Positions 12,561 through 24,734 of a stretch of DNA of 64,000 bases are shown here, one piece after another; position 1 is the first letter of the stretch; every line of letters starts with the position of its first letter. The DNA comes from Membranipora membranacea. Its lineage: Eukaryota > Bryozoa > Gymnolaemata > Cheilostomatida > Membraniporidae. The notes below the pieces were generated by a model. That model had not been told where the DNA came from, ran no database searches, and saw only the letters and a program-made list of their open reading frames with translations. Location of the stretch: NCBI GenBank assembly GCA_914767715.1, contig OU612065.1, positions 17,732,001 through 17,796,000 on the forward strand. Reading direction: 5' to 3'. The position numbers and the translations under genes are program-made.

Positions 12561-13466
12561 GCAACACTTTTTAGCCTTTTATAAGTCAAGAACTACCAGA
12601 CACAATTTGATGAAACTCGTTTACAACATACCTTCATGTGTCTAGATGAAAAATTTCAATTTGAATTTTTGAAATGTTATGTATTATTCGCTAATTAGAC
12701 TAATTAGTGAAGGAGGTTTTGACGTTTATATTGATGATATCTTGAGAACAAATCATGCGATTGGGTTTAAACTTGGGATACAGGGGTTATGACATATACC
12801 GAATCTAAGGAAATCATCAATTTTAATGTCACATGACCCGATATCCAAAATGGCCGCCATAAACAGGAAGTGGCTGCCGATTAACAGTTATTATCATGCG
12901 ATTGGGTTAAAACTTGGGATTTGGGGGTTTTGACATATACCGAATCTTATGACATCATCAATTTCAATGTCACATGACCCGAAATCCAATATGGCCGCCA
13001 TAGACAGTTAATCGCTTCCGATTAGCAGTTCTCATTATGCGATTGAGTTGAGACTTGGGATAAGGGGGTTTTGGCATATACCAAGTCTTATGACATCATC
13101 AATTTCATGTCACATGACCCGATATCCAATATGGCCACCATAAACAGGAAGTGGCTGCCGATTAACAATTCTTATCATGCGATTGAGTTAAAACTTGGGA
13201 TATGGGGGTTTTGGCATATACCGAATCTTATGACATCATCATTTTTAATAACACCTGACCCGAAATCCAATATGGCCGCCATAGAGAGTTAATTGCTGCC
13301 GATTAGCAGTTCTCATCATGCGATTGAATTGAGACTTGGGATTCGGGGGTTTTGAACTATACCGAGTCTTATGACATCATCAATTATGATGTCACATGAC
13401 CTCGATAATCAAATCTATTGGTTGTATTCCTTTATATTTGCTTGCAAATATGTTTACCGTTTCTAG
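12561..13466 (+). mobile_element. Composite element copy 9
   Basis: Single-block head (GCAACACTTTTTAGCC) resembling copies 7 and 8, but with a type-1 tail, so it looks recombinant between subfamilies. Four core units; CTAG at 13463-13466. Confidence 0.7.
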
Positions 13467-13479
13467 TTATTATTATTAT

Positions 13480-14289
13480 TCGTCTCGCAACACTTTTTGT
13501 CGCTTCTATAAGTCAAGAACTACCGGGCAGAATTTGCTGTTACTTGGTCACAACATAGCTCCATATGTTTAGATGAGAAATTGCGAAATGAAATTTTAAA
13601 ATGTTATGTAATACTTGCTAATTACACTAATTAGTGAAGGAGGATTTGCCTTTTTTAACGTTTTTACCCAATTTCATTCTGTTATATGTCAAGAACTACT
13701 TGGCAGAATTCGATGATATATGGTCACAACATAGTCCCATATGTCAAGATGAGAAATTGCAAACGAAATTTTGAAATGTTATGTAATATTTTCTAATTAC
13801 ACTAATTAGTGGAGGATGTTTTTTCGATTTTCTTTTGGTGATATCTTGAGAACAAATCATGCGATTGAGTTGAAACTTAGGATACAGAGGTTATGGCATA
13901 TACCGAATCTTATGACATCGTCAATTTTAATGTCACATGATCCGATATACAAAAAGGCCGCCATAAACAGGAAGTGGCTGCCGATTAACAGTTCTTATCA
14001 TGCGATTGAGTTAAAACTTGGGATATGGGGGTTATGACATATACCGAATCTTATGACATCATCAATTCTTATGTCACATGACCCGATATACAAAATGGCC
14101 GCCATAAACAGGAAGTGGCTGCCGATTAACAGTTCTTAACATGCGATTGAGTTAAAACTTGGGATTTGGGGGTTATGACATATACCGAATCTTATGACAT
14201 CATCGATTTTAATGTCACATGACCTCGATATTGAAATCTATTGGTTGTATTCCTTTATATTTGCTTGCAAATATGTTTACCGTTTCTAG
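13480..14289 (+). mobile_element. Composite element copy 10
   Basis: Two-block head from TCGTCTCGCAACAC, two core units, type-1 tail, CTAG at 14286-14289. Non-repetitive sequence resumes directly after it. Confidence 0.7.
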
Positions 14290-14722
14290 TTATAATTATT
14301 ATCTTGATGGCAAAGCATAATATGGACCCAGACATGGACTCGGAGCTAACGGAAAGCATAAGAAGGAGAAGAAAAACAACTGGAACTTGGAAAAGGCACG
14401 GAGTTTGGAAAAAAATTGGTGACCATAAGAAGATTTATTTCTTTTGAGTGCTCGCAACTGTGCTAATAGGACATTATCCCCAGAATACAAGCCAACAGGC
14501 TTCGTAAAATTGTAAATTGTAACAGGATCAAACACGTTGCAATCTTAGTCTACATAACTTTTAATATTGGCTTGACTTATTTTTGGTTAATTCTGTCCGT
14601 CTAGGTTGGACAGTACTTTAGATATCGTTTTTTTGTGTGGATGCCAAAGAGGAAGTGGGATGTTGTGGATATAGACGGGTTCTACTATTTGGCTACCGAA
14701 TATCTGAGTAAGTTTGATATCT
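14290..14722 (+). other. Spacer with a possible short exon
   Basis: At 14641-14708 an open frame starting MPKRKWDVVDIDGFYYLAT ends at a good donor (CTGA then GTAAGT). It could be the first coding exon of the degenerate gene family fragment that follows, because the next acceptor (TTTCAG at ~14885) lies 180 bases on. I recognise no domain. Nothing else is supported here. Confidence 0.3.
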
Positions 14723-15360
14723 CCTGTATTATCAGTCGAAAATGATTCACACATCTAGGTTTACAGCGTTGTTCACAGAATCAGCCTTCTTAAGATTGCA
14801 AAAATACCGTTTCTATTCTTGAGAATGACTTCCAGTTTACTCTAAAATAATGTTTTTTTTCATTTGTTGGTTGTTCCTGTTTCAGCCTGTAGAAAGTCTG
14901 ATCAGCACGCTGATGGTAAAGTAAGAATGTTTATATGATGGTCCGGGGACCTTATGAGTCAGTTGGATGAGAGTCGCTGCCAGCTGTTTCCTGTTATACC
15001 AACGCTGGATTATGCTTGTGACCGAAGAGGAATTACGTTCCTTAGAACAAGGTGGGAAACTTTCATTCGCTACTACGTAACAGCCGAGTCGAGCTTTACA
15101 CAGAAGAGTGGATGCGCCGTGTTGGAGCTTATTTATCTGACTGTGCTCAATATCAAAGCAGTATCGCTGCCAGATAGGTGTGGAATAGTTTTACACCTTA
15201 GGGGTAGGCTATATTTGGTACACTGTGTTGAGGGGGGGGGTATTCGATCCCCAGGCACACCTTGGGCCCCTAATATTGTTATTTAACTTATTCGGTTACT
15301 GCTATCCTTCCATGCTTTATTATAGTCCGGTATAGCAAGCTTAGTATTGTGACATGTGTT
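14723..15360 (+). pseudogene. Degenerate gene fragment, copy 1 of a dispersed duplication
   Basis: This stretch matches 30669-31190 closely, including the intron before the TTTCAG acceptor, and its last part (GTCCGGTATAGCAAG) matches ~31519. The exon after the acceptor encodes CRKSDQHADGK, SQLDESRCQLFPVIP, YACDRRGITFLR and, after a frame change, WMRRVGAYLSDCAQYQSSIA. Stops and frame changes break it. I cannot name the family; the second copy lies directly upstream of a decayed DDE-type transposase, so it is probably part of that transposable element. Confidence 0.55.
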
Positions 15361-16156
15361 ACATGCATTGATATATAATACATGGATTGGAGATACATAT
15401 CTAGCTTAGAAAATGTGAACGGCTTTTATAGTGCTGTATTACTCCATGTGCTTTTTGTTTACAGTGCACTTCATTGGCTCTCCAATTATCCATTGACCCT
15501 CCCCTTTTTTGATCAGCAAATGAAATGATTACGTGATGCTACAGCGAGTCTATTCCAACAGTTTTCCAAACTAGTCTGAGATATATGTCAAATCGTTGAT
15601 AGTGGGGCGTATCCCGGAACTTATAGGAAATTTAGATTGTTTGAGAAAACAGGCTATATGAAGTTTTCTCATGAGGTAAGGTAGCCATTTGCAGACAGGT
15701 ACTAGATGGGATGTTGACAGAGAGACTGCAGTGACTGCCTTTATTTTGAACTTATGCCAAAGATGTCAGGTAAGTACCATCATCTAACAACATGCATATG
15801 AATTCATTTTCTTTCATTGTTATAATGTACTTACATCAATGAAATGTAGAACAACAAACAAGCCAATGAACAAGGAAAGGTAACAAAAATAAAAGAAAAG
15901 TAAAAAATTGGTACAAAAATAAGAAATCCTTATCAATTCAATCCTCTAACTGCATGTATATATATCAGTGAGTGCTAATCAGTTAGTGGAACATACATTC
16001 ATCCATTATTTCATAGCTATACGTCAAACTTAATACTTATAGATTAGAACATATTTATGATGTGGATAGAGAAGAAGGTGGAATGGCATACTAATTAAAT
16101 TAATGAATGAAAAAAATACAGAGTTGCTGGAAGGAGTGATGAAGGATATTTACTGT
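15361..16156. other. Unassigned spacer
   Basis: AT-rich sequence without a convincing gene, repeat or RNA. It holds the 3' flank of the minus-strand transposase gene that ends at 16157. Confidence 0.4.
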
Positions 16157-19100
16157 CTACTGATTGCTGAAAATGATTAGTCGGGTTAGTTTGTTTCGCT
16201 TTTTGTTGGCGTGCATTGAGAGGTTATTTCGTTTGCAGAGATGATTTTGTCTAGTTTTTAAGAAACGTTCTAAAATGTTTTTAACAACTGTGTAGTAGTG
16301 GTTACTACAACCATGCTGAGTGTCTTTAGCATGCTGGATGAAATGTTGAGGTGGTGGGCCGATTGCGGATAATACCTGGTAATTAAGTTGATTTATTGTG
16401 AGACTGTTGAGGCCATTCAGTTTAGTTGACAACTGTACAACTTTTTCTGCTGCAGTAACTACCTTCACCATGAACGCAGTAGGGTATGACAAACCTCCTT
16501 TATCCTTATTGATTGTCAGTCTATTAAAGGTCCCTAAGCAGGGTTCACCATACGAGACGAATTAGCAACACCATGTCGTGCGCGAGAGTCTTCTACATAC
16601 CTGGTCAAACTTTCATTGCATTTGAACTAATAGGGCCCCCTTGGCAGCTACTCAAATACATCAATGTCTATCAGCCGCCTCAAAAACATGCCTCAGTTGA
16701 TGAAGGCTTTTGATGATGCGTGTTGTTTCCTCATGATTATATATACTATTCATACTGAGTTCCTATTGGCTAATAACTTAGCATAAGTCATGTGACCTTA
16801 TGGCTTATCACCTCACATTAAAAACTGAATTTTGCACTAAACTGTGGTATTGTTTTTTTTTTATGTATCAGTCGATTTAATCCTCAACATTTTTGTCTGT
16901 ATTCTCATTTCAAACTCACCAACACATTCTGGATAATGAAATAGTCAAATTACATCTGATTTTAACCAGGCATTATACCCCAAAGGTCACATGACTTATG
17001 CTTAGTTATTAGCCAATAGGCACTCAGTATGAATGGTATATATAATCATGTGGAAACAACACGCATCATCAAAAGCCTTCATCAACTGAGGCATGTTTTT
17101 GAGGCGGCTGATAGACATGGGTGTATTTGAGAAGCTGCCAAGGGGCCCCTATTTGTTCAAATACAATGAAAATTTGAACAGGTATGTAAAAGACTCTCGC
17201 GCACGACATGGTGTTGCTGATTTGTCTATTATGGAACCCTGCTAGGAGATCTTTAAATAGTTCGTTGTCATCCTGCATTCTAGCTCTGAATTTGGCTGGT
17301 TCGACTATGAGATTTTGACATTCAGTGCAGTTGAGCTTGAGGGCCTTAGTTACGAATCTGGAAAATAAAAAAATTGAAACTAGGTGTGTGTCATTGGAAA
17401 CATTAGCAATATTGGGACTCGTCCACTCTCTTCTAGAATAAATCTTAGATAGGTCTTTCTTATACTATTGACTCCAAAGAATATATATATAGTGGTCTTT
17501 ATTCATTGATCAAGGATCTTAAAAGATGAGACAACCCATTACATATCTGATTGCTTGATGAGCAAAATGTGTAACACAGTGTAAGCCTGTTTAACTGAGA
17601 CTTTATCATTCAGAACTCCTGTTAATTGGTCCCTTCAGCCAGATCTCAATGCATTCTAATGTCACTTAATTCAAACTCAAACGATATATCCTATGCAGGA
17701 CATTTCATAAATCTGGATTGGTTCCTCTTCCTGTTGGCTTGTCATCATCTCGGCTGATACACTGTATACACCGTTGAGCATGTCTACATCCACATCATCA
17801 AATTTCTGGCAGTTCCCATTTCTTGATGGCAACTGACCAGCATGCACCATCAGACGCCTCATCACTTTGCGAAAATGATACGCGGTGGGGTTATTATTCC
17901 ACCCTCCTGTGGGAAAATCATATGAGGAATTAATTAATCCAACTGCGTAAATTGAGTCGTTAGTCTCTACTTCATGTGATCTTGATCATCATTGATAAGT
18001 TTGATATCATAGCCAACTCATGATTCGATGCTTATCCAGCATTGATATGATCACAGCCTTATTTGTGAACTCGGGCAGAGCAAGACCCTGTTAAACTGAG
18101 CACTTAGCAGTACTTACCAGCTTTCCGTACAGCATTAAAGAACAGCTCTAGATGGTCTTGTGATAGTTTGTATGTCAATACATACGGCTGGTCTTGAAGT
18201 AGCTCAGGTACAATTTTATTCAGAGTCTTAATACCGGAGAGAAATCCTATGAAGCTTGTCTTACTGTAATATATAAAAACGCAAAGACTAGCATTTCAAT
18301 CAGTCAATAATGCTAATGACACTGTACTCTTGAACTGGAGGCATCCTCATCTGCAGACAAAATAATGACATTCAAAATATCACAGCCATTACTGTTTTAG
18401 GATAAACCTGAGTAGGTTCAGGGCTCACACTTGAGGGTTACTCAGATGCTGCACAAGGAATTGTGGCAATTGACTGTAATGCTCACCTAGTACTTTTTAC
18501 CAAAGTATTCCCAGAGCTGTCCGTCAGTTGCTCAATGAAGCTCGACATTCCATTTAGAAAATCTTTCTTATTTTCCCAGTTCGATTGGCGTAGTGGAGAT
18601 TTAGTGTACTTCCCGAAGGGACTGCGGCTATTCTGAATGTCGAACAGTTCATCAAATTTCTGCAATTTAAACATGATCATGTATGACAACATATATAGAC
18701 ATTCTGGTTGATGTCCTTAGTCCAATATGCCCTGATACACATATACATATATATGTACAGACACCCATGACAGTAAGTGATGTGAATGAAAAATGTGACT
18801 GCTTTGAAAGTGTAATGAGATGTGTCTTGATTAATTTTTCAGGTTAGACTGGCCCAGACTATAATCAAACCATGAAGAAGCATTGACGCCAGAAGAATGT
18901 CTCAGATATTGTATACTAACTTCTACTCACCCTCAAAAACTCCGCGGTGCCTTTCACGTCTTTGAATTGAGGGTAAGCTGACATTGTGGATAGAGTAGTT
19001 AGGGCATCAGCAACAGACTGACTAAACACTTGGACGGCCAGACGAACCTTCATCATGTTCTGCTTAAAGTCGACATGTTGCTTTGTAAGTTTGTTCCCCA

Positions 19101-22100
19101 GATAAAGATGGCCTGACTCCTGAAAACATCAAGTCATAACATCCATAAACTCACTAATCCCCGATCAACAATGAGGAAGAAACTAACCTTTAGTTATTAT
19201 CAGGCAGGCAGGTGTTTAGTTACATGAGAAAGAAACAGGCATTTTGACAGCTATCTATATTTAACATTTTTTGACAAATATATTTATCTCACCTGCAGTT
19301 TAACTAGATTTTCTATATCTGACCAGCGTGCCACACCATGTGGTCCATGTATCTCCCCCAGCCTGGCCCATACATTCCTCAACACCTTCACCATGTGTAC
19401 CTGGTCTAGCATACAACATATATCTGTCCCTTGGTGTCTGAAAAAGAACTGGCCCTTCGAAAAATCACATCCCAGCTTCTCCATAGCTGATAAATTTGTT
19501 CTAAGACCATCCGTTATTAATACCTTCACTCCGATCCCAATATCCCTCAACGCTGAGATGGCCTGTTTTATTATTACTGCCAATGTTTCCGCATTTAGTC
19601 CTGCTGTGAAATGAAAGCTAACTGGGACCTTCCATTTTTTTTTCAGTCCTACAGCCATGACAACTAGCGCATTAGTTGCCATTTTCTCTTTGTCCTGTCC
19701 CACTTCCCCCCCTAGCTCAACATGTCCCACAAACTTCTTTTCAGAGGGCACCCATGTTGTGTGTTTTTTTATGGACATCTCGTCCACAAGTAGCACACAG
19801 TGTTTATAGTTTTCATTGTCTGTTTCCTTTGATTTTTTTAGAGAATCTAGCACATGTGCACACACACCTGGATTGTCATCGACTGTTGAGAGCCATCTAC
19901 AAAAAAAGATCATGACAGAACTGACAAGGTGAGTTGTGATGAGTGTAGAGGTTGTATGGTAAACTGGGCCCACACCTACCCTAGTTTACCAAGGTCTAAA
20001 AAAGCAAAGGTTTGATAAAAATCCCAACTGTTGAGATGGGTTGCTAATTACTTAGTCATTCCACTTATAATCTGGACGATGGTGGATGGGCACATAACCT
20101 CTATTGACTCACTGTTGTAATGTTCTAGTGCAGGGTAGCTTGAGTTTGACCGACTTCCTTAAGTAATCGTATGCTTTTGGTCCATAGAGGTGCATAGTTA
20201 ATGCAAAGCGTCTCTGTTCTTGGCTATATTCCTTATTTGTCCGAAATAGTGTCATAGGGAAATCTATAAATAAGAAATGATATAACATTGTGAGGCAGGC
20301 TGAATAACCATCTATTTAGCGCAATTTAATCTTAATTTTCCTAAAATTAGATTTGGAGTTGCCTGTGGGTGCAAAAAGAGCTGATAACTCCTAGATGTTC
20401 AACAATGTGTGACAGCTATGGCAAACCATGTCAGCTCAGATAGCAGCAGATATAGAAGTGCTGAGACTGCACATACCTTGAAAGTTATCGAGTTCCTCTC
20501 TTAAGGTTTCATTCATCTTATGGGCTGCTTCCAGTTCAGCTTTTATAGTTGTTAATTGCTTCTTCATTCTTTTATTTCTTTTGCTGATGTTGTTGGCTTT
20601 ACTCCTACTCCGCTTGAGTATTCTTCTAAGATACTCAACATGACCTGTTTCTGTGCGTGGAATTGCATATGAGTGGTGGTCGTTGTGTGTCCTGACTTCA
20701 TCACCCTAGGAAAATATATTCTTGACAAATGATACCAACATCAATTTATTGATATTCAATCAGGTTTAACTCTGGTGTGCATGTAAATAATGCATGAAAG
20801 AATATATATATATTTACACAACTGATACTTGTCAGGAATTATTTGAGATTTTTGAGAAGTGGATGATATAATTGCCAAGGATACTGCAACTTTCGTAACT
20901 ACCGACATACTAACCTTTTCTATACTTGTTTTCTTAACAGGTAATACGCTTGTGAGACTCAGAGTGGATGTGATCGTGATTGGGGGGTAAACTACTTCGG
21001 TTGTGTCATGTATCAAATCTGGAGAGCATGGATGGAGTGTTGGGAGTTCGGGCAACTCATAATCATATCCTGTCTGTAACAGAACAACAATATAGGTAAT
21101 AAATAGGATTGGTGTTTCTTAGGTACCGACAAATCCTTACCCAGCTTTGCGATTGACAATATTGTGTCAATGTGCTGATCGTGTGCTGTATCATTGAACT
21201 CGATGGAGTGATTAATTATTGGGATTGATGCCCTTACCAATGCTGCTGCTGATTTTAGGACCTCAGCAATAGTAGTTGCAGTTCCAGGAGACATAGAGGG
21301 AGGAGGTAGTACTTCTTTGATAGCAGATGGTACATGTTCTGTTACTGAAACTGGCTCAACCTGCAGGAAAAAATCAAATATGAGTTGGAATTCGGTAAGT
21401 TTGATTTGTTGACACCTGAATTATTGTTCAATAACCTGGAAGTCTCCATGATACAAATAAGGATGCACAAAAGTTTACTTTACCTTCACTTTTGAGAAGA
21501 CAGTCACTGAGGAGAGGGACTCTTCGGAGGCGATCAACAACTCATCCTCAGTCGGCTCGGCCTGCAAGACAAAATTCCAACACAATGATGACAAATTATG
21601 TTATGAATTTGTTAGTGGTCTAAATTTTCTAGCAATTTAGACTACCCCAAGATCCAAAATACTTCCAATAATCTACTATGCAATTTGGTAACATTCTGTA
21701 GGGGTTTTATATGTGTGTAATATCAGACACATCGCTGAGATGAAACTTGATATCATTGATAGTTTTAAGCCAAAACTTACAATGGTATTATATATGGCAA
21801 TGCAAGTATCTATACTTCAAGATCAATGATGCAGGTTACACTATTTAAATGCAATGCTTTATTATTTAAGGGCACAATAATTCACTTTACCTTCATCTTT
21901 GAGAATGCAGTCACTGATGAGGGAATCAACAGCTCAGGCTCAGTGGGCTCGGTCTATGAAAAATAAAACTCTAAGTAAATCACAGATAAGATTTTATAGC
22001 AGTTGTAGAATGTCAATCAAGACAATATTGTCAGTTTACGCTTGGTGACAAACATGTATACAAGCCTAATCTTACAAGTAGACATCTTAATTTTCATCCA

Positions 22101-23816
22101 GGATGTTCATCACAACCCGCTATGTTTATCTTTTTATATTTACACGAAAATCTTACCTGACTTAGCAGATCCTGCAGAGTGGTAGCTGCCTCAGGTGTCG
22201 AAGTGTTCTACAATTGGCATTGTAAAACATATGAGTAAGCTTCATGTATGAACAAAAGGTGCATTTGGACATTGGCATTGGACATGGGTAACAACTGAAA
22301 TAATTTATAATTTTGAAACGGATTAGGAGTTGCCTCATATGTGTCAAGGGAAGCACAACTCCTGTTTCAAAGAATATGATGAAACGAGACCTAATTTGTG
22401 ATTGCTGTAAATTAGCCAAAAATGTACTATATCTTACATTAATTCCAGGTGGCTCCTGTAACTGTGTCATTGTGGGCAGCTCTTCTTTGTCATTGTCACC
22501 CTCTAATCCTTCACTCGTCATCTAAAGGTATTTCATTAAATAACTAACACATAATCTACTAGATAATGTCTCTTAGCTTACGGAATTTTTGAAAGTCTAT
22601 AACCAGTGTGTCAGAAAGTAAAGAATGACTTATTACCAACACATAGATACCTATGGAGGTACCATCAGTCATACCACACATTTGCAAACTGTTAACTTTG
22701 CTCACCGTTCCTAGTAGGTCTGTAAGTGTTGTTGCTCCTTTAGGGGTACTCTGGATGGTATCCTGAAAAAGAAAGATTTCTGATTTTTGGTCTTGACACA
22801 TTGTCTTTAAAGAATTTCTCTGTTATGATGTGGCTATTTTGTTTTTCTTAACTCTCATGTGAATGGCAGCTTTGTGCAAATTTCAGCAAAGAACATGTAC
22901 AACTAAGAAATACTAATGTCAGTCAGACTTACAGGAGTCATGTGTGGGGGCTTATTGTAAGCGTGATCCTCTTGATAAGACGGTAAAATCTACAAATGAA
23001 GGGATTTGGCAAAGGTAAAAATGACCCAACAGGACAAGAATCATTTATGTTAAATGATGCAAACCATCTCTCAGTTAAAAGTAAGATATGAAAGTTACTG
23101 AGTGAGTCTGTACCCTCAATAGTTTAGCTTTATACTCACAATTGCATATGAACCACTACTTATTTGGTGCGGTATTTCCAGGAAGTGAAACAAGAATTGC
23201 AAGAATTTGCCTATATTTACAGATCGAGGTGGCTAGATACTTACAGGACAGGCAATGGAATGGAGCAAGCTCTTCGCTTCATCCAGATAGCTTTCTGTTG
23301 GAAAGTGCAGGCTGCACACGGAAGCGGTAGCTAGATCAATGTCTTTTGAACTTATGTTCAAATGTTTCAGCCACCAGAACTTGTCAGCTGTAACCCTGTG
23401 ATGGAGATGACAGTATGAAGAAACAACATGCCTGCTTGAATTCTATTTTGTACTGAATTGAAATTGTATCTAGTTATTTTTCCTGAGTAAAGAAACGAGC
23501 ACCAAGTTTAAACTGTTTTAGTTGTCTGATGACATAGTTGGTCTCCTCAGTAACATTACTAAATAAAAGATGTGATGCTTGAGTGAGTCACCTATATCAT
23601 CCAGTACACCTAAGCACACATCTAGTGATGTCAACAAGAAAATTGTTGGCAGCACGTAATAGTGCTACTATTGTTTTTGTTTGTTTTGTTTTGTTGTGTC
23701 ATACATTATAAACAGATGCTACACTGAATAACTTACACATGGTGAGGTCGGAAGTCTTTATCTTTCCGGTCTTTCCTTACCGCCTTGCAGACAAGACACC
23801 GCTGTCGTTTACCCAT
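16157..23816 (-). CDS. THAP-domain P-element/THAP9-like transposase, 18 exons, last exon interrupted
   Basis: Exons (plus coordinates, 5' to 3'): 23816-23737, 23395-23245, 22989-22933, 22762-22706, 22521-22438, 22207-22157, 21953-21891, 21561-21484, 21360-21141, 21069-20915, 20705-20477, 20263-20113, 19896-19293, 19119-18931, 18659-18487, 18263-18118, 17906-17677 and 17357-16157. Exons 1-2 give an N-terminal THAP zinc finger (RCLVCK, then CSLHFPTESY); exons 3-10 a low-complexity linker; exon 11 a basic coiled coil; exons 12-18 the P-element-type RNase-H-like transposase (FALTMHLYGPKAYDYLRK, LLVDEMSIKK, VLITDGLRTN, GGWNNNPTA, C-terminal NKLTRLIIF). The THAP finger should bind DNA in the nucleus. 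Exons 1-17 sum to 2,718 nt in frame. Exon 17 then runs into TGA with no in-frame canonical donor to exon 18, and exon 18 is split by a 705-bp element, so full activity is doubtful. A domesticated host gene or a decayed element are both possible. Confidence 0.8.
16538..17242. mobile_element. 705-bp inverted-repeat (foldback) element inside the transposase exon
   Basis: The termini are GCAGGGTTC and GAACCCTGC. About 250 bp at each end are reverse complements of each other: for example CACCATGTCGTGCGCGAGAG at the left returns as CTCTCGCGCACGACATGGTG at the right, and CAAAAACATGCCTCAGTTGA returns as TCAACTGAGGCATGTTTTTG. The unique middle is ~180 bp. Flanks CTAAG and CTAGG may be a 5-bp target duplication with one change. 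On both sides the minus-strand reading frame of the THAP9-like terminal exon continues, which defines the element by interruption. It encodes nothing recognisable. Confidence 0.8.
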
Positions 23817-24651
23817 GTTACCTAACTCAATGCAATTTATAGAATTAAACCATCTGTCATGGGTTTACCGTATTGAATTGTGAAAAGAGTTGCCAAGAAA
23901 AGGTGGTTTGAGAATCTTGGTGACTCCTAAGTGAGGTAGGTTGCCCTGATTAACCCTTAGCAGGATTTATATGCACAAGATTTTGGCCACAATGACAAAT
24001 TTTGCAATCTAGTATGAAGTATGCATAGCTTATTCAGGAGTTGCGTTTCCCCACACAGGACAACTGGGTGCCCTGCACCATCAAGAATAACTGCAGAACA
24101 TAATCTTAGCATATCTAGACAGATCGGGCTGACACCAGCTTGATATGTGTATCTGTCTTGGTTGCTTAATCAGAAGATATAACTTGGGTAATAAGCAGAT
24201 AATTGGCATGAGCTGTGCAGGTGGTTGCAGTAAAAAAATTCTGGATGCTGATTCTTAGGCTAGGATAATTTGGAGTTGCTCTTCCATTGATCCAAGAGGT
24301 TTTAAAACACCGGTCTTTTCAAAGATGGCGGCCCACTTCTGCTTTCAGAACAAAGTCAACCTGTAGAAATGTAACTATCTTATTTTTTATTTGTCTTTTA
24401 TTGATTGTTGTAAATTATTTCTCTTCAAATAGTTTGGGATAGATATAAAAAAATATAAACATGAACAAAATGAATAAATGTGCTTAATAAACTGAGCTGT
24501 GGCTTACTCTTTGGCATCTATTATGAGCCAATAACAACACAAACTGTTGTGTCCAGTAAGAAAACAGTAATATTTTTGGAGCTGTGCCAAGTGTAGCAGA
24601 AATCTCCACCAGCTGCAAAAAAACACCAATCCATGTATTATATATCAATGG
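23817..24651. other. Spacer between transposase gene and MADF gene
   Basis: This would contain the promoter of the minus-strand THAP gene. I see no clear TATA box, repeat or coding stretch that I can defend. Confidence 0.35.
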
Positions 24652-24734
24652 TTACATGTGTCTGGTGCGCTCTTAATATGCTGCTGATCTTTCTGCAGAG
24701 TGCTCTTATGTATATGTCTATGTATATTCTCCAG

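Larger units (their letters stand above)
4236..14289 (+). repeat. Head-to-tail array of ten Helitron/HINE-like composite elements
   Basis: Ten copies lie in one orientation. Each has a head beginning near GCAACACTTTT (often TCTCGCAACAC or TCTTGCAACAC); a core of ~141-bp tandem units marked by CATGCGATTGAGTTAAAACT, TGACATCATCAATTT, CACATGACCCGATAT and AATGGCCGCCATAAACAG; and a tail with an ATATTTGC-TT-GCAAATAT hairpin, ~11 bases, then CTAG. The tail is followed by TTA microsatellite and then the next head. A terminal hairpin shortly before CTRR is the 3' hallmark of Helitrons, and tandem core repeats beside a microsatellite are known in DINE-1/HINE elements and in bivalve elements of similar build. 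No Rep/helicase ORF is present, so all copies are non-autonomous. Recurrent 60-114 codon open frames here are repeat-derived. Confidence 0.75.

Noticed and set aside
6852-14037. Recurrent 60-114 codon open frames starting MFFRFSFGDILRT or MTSSI in the array, as a protein family
   Set aside because: They follow the tandem repeat and end at variable points; the same DNA in other copies is interrupted. They are by-products of the repeat period (141 = 47 x 3).
4236-14289. CRISPR array
   Set aside because: Units are ~141 bp without alternating short repeats and unique spacers, and the genome is eukaryotic.
14299-14535. Small minus- and plus-strand frames after the array
   Set aside because: No domain, no splice context and no conservation that I can see.
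19393-19915. Plus-strand open frames of 73 and 79 codons
   Set aside because: Antisense shadows of the large transposase exon (19293-19896, minus).
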